From Lutraria lutraria (lineage: Eukaryota > Mollusca > Bivalvia > Venerida > Mactridae), in contig OZ026833.1 of the NCBI GenBank assembly GCA_964023205.1, forward strand, positions 5,916,138-5,980,137: a stretch of DNA of 64,000 nucleotides, given 5' to 3'. A program made the translations under genes and the position numbers. Under the pieces are notes generated by a model that did no database searches, was not told where the DNA came from, and was given only the letters and a program-made list of their open reading frames with translations. Positions 11,673-23,942 of this stretch are shown here, piece by piece (positions within the stretch are counted from its first letter, which is position 1; each line of letters begins with the position of its first letter).

Positions 11673-14649
11673 CTGTCATTAAATAAGATGGCAATGTTAA
11701 TTCGAAAGTGATACCTGCTGTGTTTTTTAAGCTGAGCAATTAACAATTAAGGTGTCTGATCATTAACGTCTCAAGAAATAAAAAATTTGACGCACGCGTT
11801 TTAATTTTGATAGCCAATCAATCACTATGTTTACGGTTCAATAATTGAAACCACGCCCATGTTTGATGTCTAGTAAGAGATTTTATAACAATTTTTTTGT
11901 CATTAATGAATTAATAGTATCATATCACACCAATACAATGCGCATTACGTTAATGATTTTTAATGCTGATAAGGAAAAGTTGATAAAATATCATTTTACG
12001 TTTTTTTTAGCGATCTTAACCAATGCCAATACGTTAATGCCCTTTTGAACTCGCCATGCGAAATAAGTTCTGAGTCATTTTCAATGTTTTGCATGGTCAC
12101 TATATCCTCTACTTGACTGAATGACTCTAGTAAACAATTAGGCTCATGTCTTCTTCTTTTACAAAATAATGTTATTGTTTGAGAAGACATTGTTATTGTG
12201 TCTACATGGTCGGAATACAATACTATGCCATCTGTATGTTTGTGTTTGAAATATGACTATGGACAAATTGGAATAATGGCGAGTACATTGTATATAAAAA
12301 AGAACGCATATCTCTCAAAATTTATTCAGTAATATTTCAATTTATCGGTAGTAGAAAAAATGAGAAATTTTGACCTTGCGAAACTAAAGCATCCGATTTC
12401 ATCACTTCCACCATCGACAATCAGACAGAATCTATGATTTATGAGAAAGCCCCTATAGTCTGCAGTTATGTACTATGCTAGACTCGTCAGTGAGTAACAA
12501 GATTAACAGGACAAACTCTAGACTCATCAAAAAGAACAACACTACAAGACACACCCCAAAGACATATCCGTGATTACCATGTTCTTACAGGAATGTCTCC
12601 TTATAAAGTGAGAACATTGGACTGCAGATATGATAATCCAGTTATATCAGTGAGACATGACCTGCAGATATGAACTCCCAAATCATCAATCAGTTTGTGG
12701 ACTGCAGTTTATGTACCCTAGATCTGTCGGGAGCAAAGAACAAGGCCTGGCTGCTTGAACAATCTACTTTATCAGTGAGATCTGCTGAATGAAAGATGGA
12801 TTCCGTTCCTATTGAAGACAAGGAAAAAAAGGACAACAGAATACTGTTAAATTAGTTTCATACACGCAAGTTTTATTTTCGCTAATATTTGCAAATTGAA
12901 TACCTTGCAAATTCATAAATGCCGCAAATAAATGATAACTTCTATATCTGAAAATGAGCTATATCCTAAAACATACAACGGTATGTGCATTTCATTAACG
13001 CAAAAATACGGGTATATTTGTTATATATGATTTACATTTTCTACTAGAATAAAGTTTACAGTTTGCATCATTTTAGTCTCATTTAATGCCATTTGAACTC
13101 ACTATGCTGAATAAGTTCTGAGTCATTTTCAATGTTTTGCATGGTCACTATAACCTCTACTTGACTTAATGACTCTAGTAAACAATTAGGCTCATGTCTT
13201 CTTCTTTTACAAAATAATGTTATTGTTTGAGAAGACATTGTTATTGTGTCTACATGGTCGGAATACAATACTATGCCATCTGTATGTTTGTGTTTCAAAT
13301 ATGACTATGAACAAATTGGAATAATGGCGGCTACATTGTATATAAGAAAGTCAAAATTTATTCAGTAATATTACAATTTATCGGTAATTAAAAAATTTAG
13401 AAATTTTGACCTTGCAAAAATAAAGCATTCAATTTCATCACTTCCACCATCCACAATCAGACAGAATCTATGATTTATGAGAAAGCCCCTATAGTCTGCA
13501 GTTATGTACTATGCTAGACTCGTCGGTGAGTAACAAGATTAACAGGACAAACTCTAGACTCATAAAAAAGAACAACACTACAAGACACACCCCAAAGACA
13601 TATCCGTGATTACCATGTTCTTACAGGAATGTCTCCTTATAAAGTGAGAACATTGGACTGCAGATATAATAATCCAGTTATATCAGTGAGACATGACCTG
13701 CAGATATGAACTCCCAAATCATCAATCAGTTTGTGGACTGCAGTTTATGTACCCTAGATCTGTCGGGAGCAAAGAACAAGGCCTGGCTGCTTGAACAATC
13801 TACTTTATCAGTGAGATCTGCTGAATGAAAGATGGCTTCCGTTCTTATTAAAGACAAGGAAAAAAACGACGACAGAATACTGTTAAGCTAGTTTCATACT
13901 CGCATGTTTTATTTTCGCTAATATTTGCAAATCGATTAACTCGCAAGTTCATAAATGTCACGAATAAAAGATGACTTCTATATCTGAAAACAAGTTATAT
14001 AGGAAAAACTTACAATGGTATGTGCATTTCATTAACGCAAGAATACGGGTATATTCGTTATATATCATTAACATTTTTTCTACTAAAATAAACGCACACA
14101 ATGTAGTATTGACATGTGCAAGTACAATCTCAATCATACATCAATAGATTCTAATATAGTAACAAATTTACAGTTTGCATCATTTTAGTCGCATTTAATG
14201 TATCTGGTTTCGATGTGAGGTCAAATCATGTTTCACCAATTTATAGATTTAAAAACTAAACAATAATTATATACTAAAATAAACCCAGTGTATAAAGTGC
14301 ATTGCAAGTGATTTGAAACAAATATTACATTTGATTGGTCTTCTATAAACCAATATTGCACGAAATTCTCGATTTTTTTAACAACAATAACTATTCTGTA
14401 TTTAGGAATATATTACAACAAATAGCCTTAAAATCACTATAAATGTATAATGCAGGGATCCGTGCCTCAGTTTTTCATAATGTCCTCGGTTCGTCAGATA
14501 CTTGACTTCAAAGTAATTCTGTACCCAAAACCCCGCTGTTTATTACGTAGTATGCCATAGATAAAAAATGAAAACAAGTGTCAAAATTCTGAGGCACAGT
14601 TCCCTAGAGTAACATTTCTACTACAAAATACCGAAAAAAGCTAAAAAAT
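11673..14649. repeat. Higher-order repeat copy 2 (about 2.98 kb)
   Basis: Near-identical to the preceding copy along its length, with scattered substitutions and one- to few-base indels. This indicates a recent block duplication rather than independent unit expansion. Confidence 0.9.
14454..14605. mobile_element. 152-bp MITE-like element, copy 2
   Basis: Same length and position in the block as the copy at 11477, so it was copied with the block and not inserted anew. Its right end has one more substitution (GCACAG). Confidence 0.65.
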
Positions 14650-15340
14650 CTGTCATTAAATAAGATGGCAATGTTAATTCGAAAGTGATACCTGCTGTGT
14701 TTTTTAAGCTGAGCAATTAACAATTAAGGTGTCTGATCATTAACGTCTCAAGAAATAAAAAATTTGACGCACGCCTTTTAATTTTGATAGCCAATCAATC
14801 ACTTATGTTTATGGTTCAATAATTGAAACCATGCCCATGTTTGATGTCTAGTAAGAGATTTTATAACAATTTTTTTGTCATTAATGAATTAATAGTATCA
14901 TATCACACCAATACAATGCGCATTACGTTAATGATTTTTAATGCTGATAAGGAAAAGTTGATAAAATATCATTTTACGTTTTTTTTAGCGATCTTAACCA
15001 ATGCCAATACGTTAATGCCCTTTTGAACTCGCCATGCTGAATAAGTTCTGAGTCATTTTTAATGTTTTGCATGGTCACTATATCCTCTACTTGACTGAAT
15101 GACTCTAGTAAACAATTAGGCTCATGTCTTCTTCTTTTACAAAATAATGTTATTGTTTGAGAAGACATTGTTATTGTGTCTACATGGTCGGAATACAATA
15201 CTATGCCATCTGTATGTTTGTGTTTGAAATATGACTATGGACAAATTGGAATAATGGCGAGTACATTGTATATAAAAAAGAACGCATATCTCTCAAAATT
15301 TATTCAGTAATATTTCAATTTATCGGTAGTAGAAAAAATG
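14650..15340. repeat. Higher-order repeat copy 3, partial
   Basis: Repeats the first part of the 2.97-kb block, then continues as ordinary single units. The block-specific segment does not reappear downstream, so the block duplication ends within this copy. Confidence 0.8.
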
Positions 15341-18300
15341 AGAAATTTTGACTTTGCGAAACTAAAGCATCCGATTTCATCACTTCCACCATCGACAATC
15401 AGACAGAATCTATGATTTATGAGAAAGCCCCTATAGTCTGCAGTTATGTACTATGCTAGACTCGTCAGTGAGTAACAAGATTAACAGGACAAACTCTAGA
15501 CTCATCAAAAAGAACAACACTACAAGACACACCCCAAAGACATATCCGTGATAACCATGTTCTTACAGGAATGTCTCCTTATAAAGTGATAACATTGGAC
15601 TGCAGATATGATAATCCAGTTATATCAGCGAGACATGACCTGCAGATATGAACTCCCAAATCATCAATCAGTTTGTGGACTGCAGTTTATGTACCCTAGA
15701 TCTGTCGGGAGCAAAGAACAAGGCCTGGCTGCTTGAACAATCTACTTTATCAGTGAGATCTGCTGAATGAAAGATGGATTCCGTTCTTATTGAAGACAAG
15801 GGAAAAAAGGACGACAGAATACTGTTAAACTAGTTTCATACTCGCAAGTTTTAATTTCACTAATATTTGCAAATTGAATACCTCGCAAATTCATAAATGT
15901 CGCAAATAAATCATAACTTCTATATCTGAAAATGAGTTATATCCTAAAACATGCAACGGTTATGTGCATTTTATTAACGCAAAAATACAGGTATATTTGT
16001 TATATATGATTTACATTTTTCTACTAAAATAAAGTTTACAGTTTGCATCATTTTAGTCTCATTTAATGCCATTTGAAATCGCTATGCTGAATAAGTTCTG
16101 AGTCATTTTTAGTGTTTTGCATGATCACTAAAACCCCTTCTGGACTGAATGACTCTAGTAAACAATTAGGCTCATGTGGTCTTCTTTTACAAAATAATAT
16201 TATTGTTTGGGAAGACATTGTTATTGTATCTACATGAAATAAAGTACGATGCCATCTGTATATTTGTGTTTCAAATGTGACTATGGATAAATTGGAATAA
16301 TGGCGGCTACATTGTATATAAGAAAGTCAAAATTTATTCAGTATAAATATTACAATTTATCGGTAATTAAAAAATGAGAAATTTTGACCTTGCAAAAATA
16401 AAACATTCAATTTCATCACTTCCACCATCGACAATCAGACAGAATCTATGATTTATGAGAAAGCCCCTATAGTCTGCAGTTATGTACTATGCTAGACTCG
16501 TCGGTGAGTAACAAGATTAACAGGACAAACTCTAGACTCATCAAAAAGAACAACACTACAAGACACACCCCAAAGACATATCCGTGATTACCATGTGTTC
16601 TTACAGGAATGTCTCCTTATAAAGTGAGAACATTGGACTGCAGACATGATAATCCAGTTATATCAGCGAGACATGACCTGCAGATATGAACTCCCAAATC
16701 ATCAATCAGTTTGTGGACTGCAGTTTATGTACCCTAGATCTGTCGGGAGCAAAGAACAAGGCCTGGCTGCTTGAACAATCTACTTTATCAGTGAGATCTG
16801 CTGAATGAAAGATGGATTCCGTTCTTATTGAAGTCAAGGTAAAAAAGGATGACAGAATTTTGTTAAACTAGTTTTATACTCGCAAGTTAATTTTTGCCAA
16901 TATTCGCAAATTGAAAACCTCGCAAATTCATAAATGTCCCAAATAAAATTTAATGATAACTTCTATATCTGAAAATTAATGCAAAAATACGGGCATATTT
17001 GTTATATATCATTAACATTTTTTCTACTAAAATAAAGTTACACAATAAAGTATTGACAAGTGCAAGTACTATATTAATTATGTATTAATGGATTCTAATA
17101 TAATAACAAATTTACAGTTTGCATCACTTTAGTCTCATTTAATGCCATTTGAACTTGCTATGCTGTATAAGTTCTGAGTCATTTTTAATGTTTTGCATGG
17201 TCACTATAACCTCTACTTGACTTAATGACTCAAGTAAAGAACTAGGCTCATGACTTCTTCTTTTATAAAATAATGTTATTGTTTGGGAAGACATTGTTAT
17301 TGTATCTACATGAAATACAGTACTATGCCATCTGTATGTTTGTGTTTCAAATATGACTTTGGATAAATTGGAATAATGGCAGCTACATTGTATATAAGAA
17401 AGTCAAAATTTATTCAGTAATATTACAATTTATCAGTAATTAAAAAATGAGAAATTTTGACCTTGCAAAAATAAAGCATTCAATTTCATCACTTCCACCA
17501 TCTACAACCAGACAGAATCTATGATTTATGAGAAAGCCCCTTATAGTCTGCAGTTATGTACTATGCTAGACTTGTCAGTGAGTAACAAGATTAACAGGAC
17601 AAACTCTAGACTCATCAAAAAGAACAACACTACAAGACACACCCCAAAGACATATCCGTGATTACCATGTTCTTACAGGAATGTCTCCTTATAAAGTGAG
17701 AACATTGGACTGCAGATATAATAATCCAGTTATATCAGTGAGACATGACCTGCAGATATGAACTCCCGAATCATCAATCAGTTTGTGGACTGCAGTTTAT
17801 GTACCCTAGATCTGTCGGGAGCAAAGAACAAGGCCTGGCTGCTTGAACAATCTACTTTATCAGTGAGATCTGCTGAATGAAAGATGGATTCCGTTCTTAT
17901 TGAAGACAAGGAAAAAAAGGATGACAGAATATTGTTAAACTAGTTTTATACTCGCAAGTTAATTTTTGCCAATATTCGCAAATTGAAAACCTCACAAATT
18001 CATAAATGTCCCAAATAAAATTTAATGATAACTTCTATATCTGAAAATGAGTTATATCCGAAAACATGCAACGGTATGTGCATTTCATTAATGCAAACTT
18101 ACGGGCATATTTGTTATATATCATTAACATTTTTTCTACTAAAATAAAGTTACACAATAAAGTATTGACAAGTGCAAGTACTATTTTAATTATGTATTAA
18201 TGGATTCTAATATAGTAACAAATTTACAGTTTGCATCACTTTAGTCTCATTTAATGCCATTTGAACTTGCTATGCTGAATAAGTTCTGAGTCCCATTTTT

Positions 18301-19135
18301 AATGTTTTGCATGGTCACTATAACCTCTACTTGACTTAATGACTCAAGTAAAGAACTAGGCTCATGACTTCTTCTTTTATAAAATAATGTTATTGTTTGG
18401 GAAGACATTGTTATTGTATCTACATGAAATACAGTACTATGCCATCTGTATGTTTGTGTTTCAAATATGACTTTGGATAAATTGGAATAATGGCGGCTAC
18501 ATTGTATATAAGAAAGTCAAAATTTATTCAGTAATATTACAATTTATCAGTAATTAAAAAATGAGAAATTTTAACCTTGCAAAAATAAAGCATTCAATTT
18601 CATCACTTCCACCATCTACAACCAGACAGAATCTATGATTTATGAGAAAGCCCCTTATAGTCTGCAGTTATGTACTATGCTAGACTTGTCAGTGAGTAAC
18701 AAGATTAACAGGACAAACTCTAGACTCATCAAAAAGAACAACACTACAAGACACACCCCAAAGACATATCCGTGATTACCATGTTCTTACAGGAATGTCT
18801 CCTTATAAAGTGAGAACATTGGACTGCAGATATAATAATCCAGTTATATCAGCGAGACATGACCTGCAGATATGAACTCCCGAATCATCAATCAGTTTGT
18901 GGACTGCAGTTTATGTACCCTAGATCTGTCGGGAGCAAAGAACAAGGCCTGGCTGCTTGAACAATCTACTTTATCAGTGAGATCTGCTGAATGAAAGATG
19001 GATTCTGTTCTTATTGAAGACAAGGAAAAAAAGGATGACAGAATACTGTTAAACTAGTTTTATACTCGCAAGTTTAATTTTTGCCAATATTCGCAAATTG
19101 AATACCTCGCAAATTCATAAATGTCGCAAAAAAAA

Positions 19136-19570
19136 ATCCATTTTTTTCTATGTTTTATTAGCACAAGTTTTATTTTTGCTAAAATTTGTAAATCAATAAA
19201 CTTCCAAATTTGTTAATGTCGTATATAAATGATAAGTTTTATGCATCTGAATATGAGCTCTATCCGAAAATTTGCAACTTAAGTTCGGGTATTTTTTTCC
19301 TAGAATAATCATTTGAGTTAATCTGATGAAAGCAATATATTACCAATAAGTATACTTTTAATGTTAACAATCTAATTTATCTGATCATATTGTTTTGACA
19401 TTTTTGCTGATAAATTATGTTTCTTTATTTCCGTATATAGTATAAAAGACTTTTCCAAGGTTGACTCCCCTTACAACTGTACTCGCATTTTATTAACGTA
19501 AAATACCTGCTTTATTCATGTTTTTTAAGACTTTCTCTTATATTTACAGTTACACTATATAATATTGACA
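19136..19570. repeat. Decayed satellite sequence at the right edge of the array
   Basis: From about 19150 (cacaagttttatttttgcta) the sequence follows the second half of a satellite unit with many substitutions. From 19318 (atctgatgaaagcaatat) it resembles 20308-20560. This looks like an older array edge. Confidence 0.6.
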
Positions 19571-19585
19571 AGTACAAGCACAACA

Positions 19586-20050
19586 GGCCAATTTTGACCC
19601 TAGGACAATAACTTGAACAAACTTGGTAAGGGTTTACTAGACAATGATACACACCAAATATCTAAGCTCTAGGCATTGTAGTTTCTGACAAGAAGATTTT
19701 TAAAATTTCCATATATAATTCTATATAAAATCAAGTGACCCCTGGGGCGGGGCCAATTTTGACCCTAGGCAATAATTTGAACGAACTTGGTAGAGGTCTA
19801 CTAGACAATGCTACACACAAAATATCTCACCTCTAGGCCCTGTGGTTTTGGACAAGAATATTTTTTTAAGTTTTTCCTATTGGTTGCCATGGCAACCAGA
19901 GTTTTTAATGAAATCCATTTTTTTTAACGACTTTGGTAGAGCTTCATGCAAAGATTGTTGACGCACTGACACACACACGCATGCACGGACGATTGACGAC
20001 GGACATCACGCAATCACAATAGCTTACCATGAACTGAGTCACGGTTCCTG
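19586..20050. mobile_element. Dispersed non-autonomous repeat with internal duplication
   Basis: Two tandem, diverged copies of a block starting gccaattttgaccctagg (19587 and 19750), then a tail with cgcatgcacggacgattgacgac and ccatgaactgagtcacgg. No coding sequence. It separates the two related decayed blocks at 19318 and 20308, so it probably inserted between them. Confidence 0.6.
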
Positions 20051-20151
20051 CTTTACATATATATAGTCATTTTAAGGCTACTTGTAATATATTCCTATAT
20101 ACAGAGCAGCTATCATTGTTCAAAAATTTGTAAATTACGTGCAATGTTGTT

Positions 20152-20300
20152 TTATAGAAGACCAATCAAATGTAATATCTGTTTCAAATCACTTGCATTG
20201 CACTTTATACAGTGGGTTTATTCTAGTACATGATTATGGTTTAGTTTTTAAATCTATAAATTGGAAAAAACTTGATTTGGCCCGACATCCAAGCCAGATA
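20152..20300. repeat. Inverted relative of the 11224-11380 segment
   Basis: Read on the minus strand it gives ctggcttggatgtcgggcc and then closely follows the higher-order-repeat segment, including tatagatttaaaaactaaac. It lies about 1 kb outside the tandem array. Confidence 0.8.
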
Positions 20301-20304
20301 GATA

Positions 20305-20640
20305 CCTTAATCTGATGAAAGCAATATATAAACATACCTTTGATGTTTACAATCTATTTTGTTTTAGAACATCCATTTTACATATTTTTCTGTTAAATCA
20401 TGCTTGCTTATTTGTGTATTTTATGAAAGATTTTTCCAAGTTTAACTCCCTATACAACAGTTCTTGTATTCTACTAAGTATATTTATCAAATTTAATTTC
20501 ATTTACAATTTCTCTCACATTGATGCAGCATAATATTAATAAGTACAAGCATTATATTAATTATCTATAGATTCTAATATAGTAACAAATTAACAGTTTC
20601 TATCATTACAGTCACATTTAATACCTGCCTGAACCCAACC
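20305..20640. repeat. Decayed satellite-related block
   Basis: Contains atctgatgaaagcaatat as at 19318, then aagtacaagcattatattaattat and atagtaacaaatt as in the satellite units. An open frame of 72 codons here is a chance product of this AT-rich repeat. Confidence 0.6.
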
Positions 20641-20989
20641 ATGAGTAAGAAGGTTGAGCTACGATTTTGGCTTATATACAAGCAATGTTTTTATGAACTT
20701 GGAATAAAGGATGTCAAATAGACAACAGAAAGCTTAAAGGCATGTCATTGAATAACCCAAATTTTTGGCATTTGACATAAATTCTTGAAAGAAACATTTT
20801 TTAAACACTGAAGATATAAATTCCAAAAAATCATAATCATTAGCCAAACATTTTTCAGACAGGTAGATTTTTGGTGAGTCAGGACAAAGCAGTAAACAAT
20901 CTTAGTTTAGGCCTAAAATATTTTTGCTTATTTTTATGATTTTATGTAAGATACATTTCTGTATGGCCATTTAATACTGAAAATCTGAC

Positions 20990-21345
20990 CATACAGCGGG
21001 TGTTTCTTCATTATTTTTATTTGGCAATGTTTCGACTTAATCCTTATCCATAAAGTGTAAAAAGATTTTCTAAAATTTGTTAGGTCATCTGGTAGATTTA
21101 AACAACATACATTTTCATTTATCTGTCAATTACCTGTACATGCTGAGCAGAACAGATCAACAGTATACCATAAACGGTGACTAAATGTCGTGAAAAAGAA
21201 CGGTCAGACTGGACACAATCTATGCCTTGTGGCGATCTCATTGTTAGAAGTGCGAAGTTGGTGATGTGAATTGCAATCAGGATCAAGAATCATATTTGAC
21301 ATGCGACTGCTGAAGGCAGTTGTTAACATTTTAACTTGCACAACT
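20990..21345. repeat. Dispersed repeat, older copy
   Basis: Shares a colinear series of blocks with 63517-63860: gtgtttcttcattattttta, ttatttggcaatgtttcgac, accataaacggtgact, atctatgccttgtggcg, tcattgttagaagtgcgaa and gcgactgctgaaggcag. Many CpGs of the other copy are TpG or CpA here. Confidence 0.75.
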
Positions 21346-22319
21346 GATTATTGAATGAATATGTCTGAGGTCACACAGCTGCCTTTGACATAAAGTAATG
21401 CTTTCATCAAAGAAAAATATTGAGAAAAATGGTTTAGTGCCAAACTTTCCAGCCAAAATGGAAAAAAATGTGCCAAATTCATTTTTTTGCATTTTACAAA
21501 TGCAAGAACACATAAATCTATGAACCAAAAAGAAATATAGCAAAAAAACTTACATTAGTATTGTACTGGTTGCTTAGAGCATCCACATATCATCATTTTC
21601 TCATAGTATCAACAGTGTGCTATTTCCACAGGTTATTCACATATTATCATCTTCCTATGATATCCACCAACTACCATTTAGTCACAGAATCTAAGAGAAG
21701 TTCCCTATAAATATTCAAATATAAAATGCTAAACTTTCTTTTACAGTAGGATAAGACTTCACTGTTTCATTATTTTATTTAATTTGCGCTAAGTTCCATT
21801 CAGTATCACATTTGGACACCCTAGACAGTATCTAAATAAATACTCATGTATATTTGATTGGAATATGTTTAATCTTTCAGTAACTTGAATGCAAATTTGG
21901 TTACTGTACATAAATGAAACCTTCATGTGTTTCTTATGCAAGGGCAGAATTTAATCAAGGAGATAGAGAATCATTCTTTTGTTATCTGCTTAAATATTAA
22001 TGTGCATTACTTATGGTATAGATCTTATAAAAGCAGGTTTTCCATGAATTCTTACCAGTATTTTTTGGCCATTAAATAAGGTCCTTCAATGTTGGTATAT
22101 TGTTCTATTTCGTGCCTATTGATGATCTCATCAACCTGTAAATAGTAAATTTTTTTTGTCATACAAGTTTGGATTTAAAAGCCACCTTAATAAAGAAACT
22201 TCCTTCTATATCATTAGTTTTTCAGTGGGGCACTCCTCTGTGCCTCCAAACTATAGCCTTACAGTTATTATTTTTTATGCATGACCTATGACATTTGTAT
22301 TTGTCTACTTAAATTAGAA

Positions 22320-22560
22320 GACCAATCGGGTTTTATTACTTCTGTAATAAGGCCAAAATTTGGTGACTTCCCAAATACAAAAAGGATAATTTTCCCCAAT
22401 TTGGTGAAAGAAATTCCCAAAAATACAATGCTGAAAATCCCAATATGATTAAATAAGAATCTCCCTAAAATCTATTTTGTACATTCTGCGAAAAAACTCA
22501 CATTACATAGCATTATTCATTGAAATTTTACATAATTATTCCTAAAAAAGGCCCTGCCAA
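22320..22560 (-). repeat. GGGAAT-type dispersed repeat, copy 1
   Basis: On the minus strand it contains ttgggaatttctttcacc, tttgggaagtcaccaaattt and a ggcagggcc end. Family members lie near 45340, 52335 and 61020. Confidence 0.5.
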
Positions 22561-23920
22561 TACATGTTACTACAATATTTTAGTCACTAATCTTACTAAA
22601 ATATATACTGTAATATGATTTCAATGAAAACATCTCAAGATTAAATAAATTTAAACATTTCTGTTTAGAGTAATATTAGACATACAAAATATCTTATAAC
22701 TTATATTATTATCAATAATATTCATGTTACATTATGAAAATAAGCCGATCAATTTCATTGTTTACATTTGTGTATTCATGAGTAAAAATTCACCAAATAA
22801 GATGGCATATAAAATTATGTATCTCTAGTGTTATTACTTCTAACCAGATGAAATAAATCATGTACTATTTATTTAGATTACAGTTATGATTACAATGGCT
22901 GAATAATAAATAAGGTTCACATACATTGTCCATTCATTGTTACTCTGTGTGCATGTCCTCTGTTCTATTTTTCCCATGCTTACTATAGCATAGATGCTCG
23001 TGAAGCTGACAGTTACTTGTATAATCTTGCTAAATTGGCAACAACCTTTAAAGAAAAATAAACAGATGCATTTTTAACATTGGCAAAACTATTTTTTTAA
23101 TATAAGTTTGTTGAAGATTTCTGGTATTAAGAAAATCATAAAAGTAATGTCAATACATCCAGCCATGCTAGCTCATATCTACTGGGTGGTGGGTATAAAA
23201 GTGATACATGTACTTGTGTACACACAATGAGGTAATACTGGGGCAGTACTGCACAAAAGCAAAGGAATTTTCTATCATATAACATCCTAATGCAAATAGT
23301 GCATATATGAAAATTACAACAAACCTACAGGCATTATACCAACACTAAAAGCACATCAGTTACAAGAAGAATAACAAACAACATTCTGTTAAGACAGCAA
23401 TGTTAAATTCATTATAAATCAAAGTGGCTACACTTTGAGTCCTTGTATTAACAATAACAGGTAAAGACGAATCCCGGAATACATATAAATAAAAATATAT
23501 AACAACATAGACAGTACACGGGACACTAAACTTACCTCCTATGGGACCAAACACTCAAGTCTCAACACTACCAATCTCACTTGACCATAAACAAGTGCAC
23601 TACCGATGGCTAATATTCCTGGAAAATTAAAAAAATGTGCAAATACAGAGAAAGTCAGTGATATAATTAACAAAGGTTTATCCCAGACAAATGTTATCGT
23701 TAATAAAAAATAAAGTTTAGACAGCCACCAATGAGAACTATCAAAAGCGCGTGATTCGAACCTGAACTATTTCCGCATAAATTTAAATTGACAACTGCAA
23801 CACGTTAAACAAAGACACGACTAGCAACCAAGATCAACGTAATTTCTTGCATCAATTCAACAAAAATCTAATTCTTCAACAATATTTACATGCCTTCTAG
23901 TAACAGCTGATCGACTGATC

Positions 23921-23942
23921 ATCACGTGAATGTCACGTGACG
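23921..23942. promoter_or_regulatory. Two CACGTG E-boxes 12 bases apart
   Basis: Within gatcatcacgtgaatgtcacgtgacg. They lie inside the proposed minus-strand transcript, upstream of its third block, and could mark an internal promoter. No direct support. Confidence 0.25.

Larger units (their letters stand above)
3965..19135. repeat. Tandem satellite array, about 13 units of 1.03-1.13 kb
   Basis: The marker ttttgacctt occurs, with little change, at about 4001, 5031, 6150, 7182, 8308, 9394, 10427, 12368, 13404, 15346, 16382, 17455 and 18569, always in the same orientation. Spacings are about 1030-1125 bases, with two of about 1940 where extra sequence is present. About 470 bases after each marker are nearly identical between copies (CTGCAG-rich core); the rest of the unit varies more and contains indels. 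Short frames recur in the units on both strands but break in several copies. No transposase or reverse transcriptase is encoded, so this is best called a satellite with a long monomer. Confidence 0.95.

Noticed and set aside
11845..12048. Plus-strand 67-codon frame repeated at 8871, 11845 and 14823
   Set aside because: The three copies are the three higher-order blocks, so they are not independent evidence; no domain seen.
13510..13530. Minus-strand ctgacgagtc in the satellite core, like the hammerhead ribozyme core
   Set aside because: A short pairing follows, but the required GAAA after the second stem is missing, so no hammerhead can be drawn.
14974..15198. Minus-strand frame of 62-75 codons recurring in the satellite units (MSSQTITLFCKRRRHEP...)
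   Set aside because: Recurrence follows from the tandem duplication. It is truncated or absent in several units and has no splice context or recognisable domain.
19320..19345. ctgatgaaagc near the array edge as a hammerhead start
   Set aside because: No matching GAAA box or stems at the right distance here or in the related copy at 20308.
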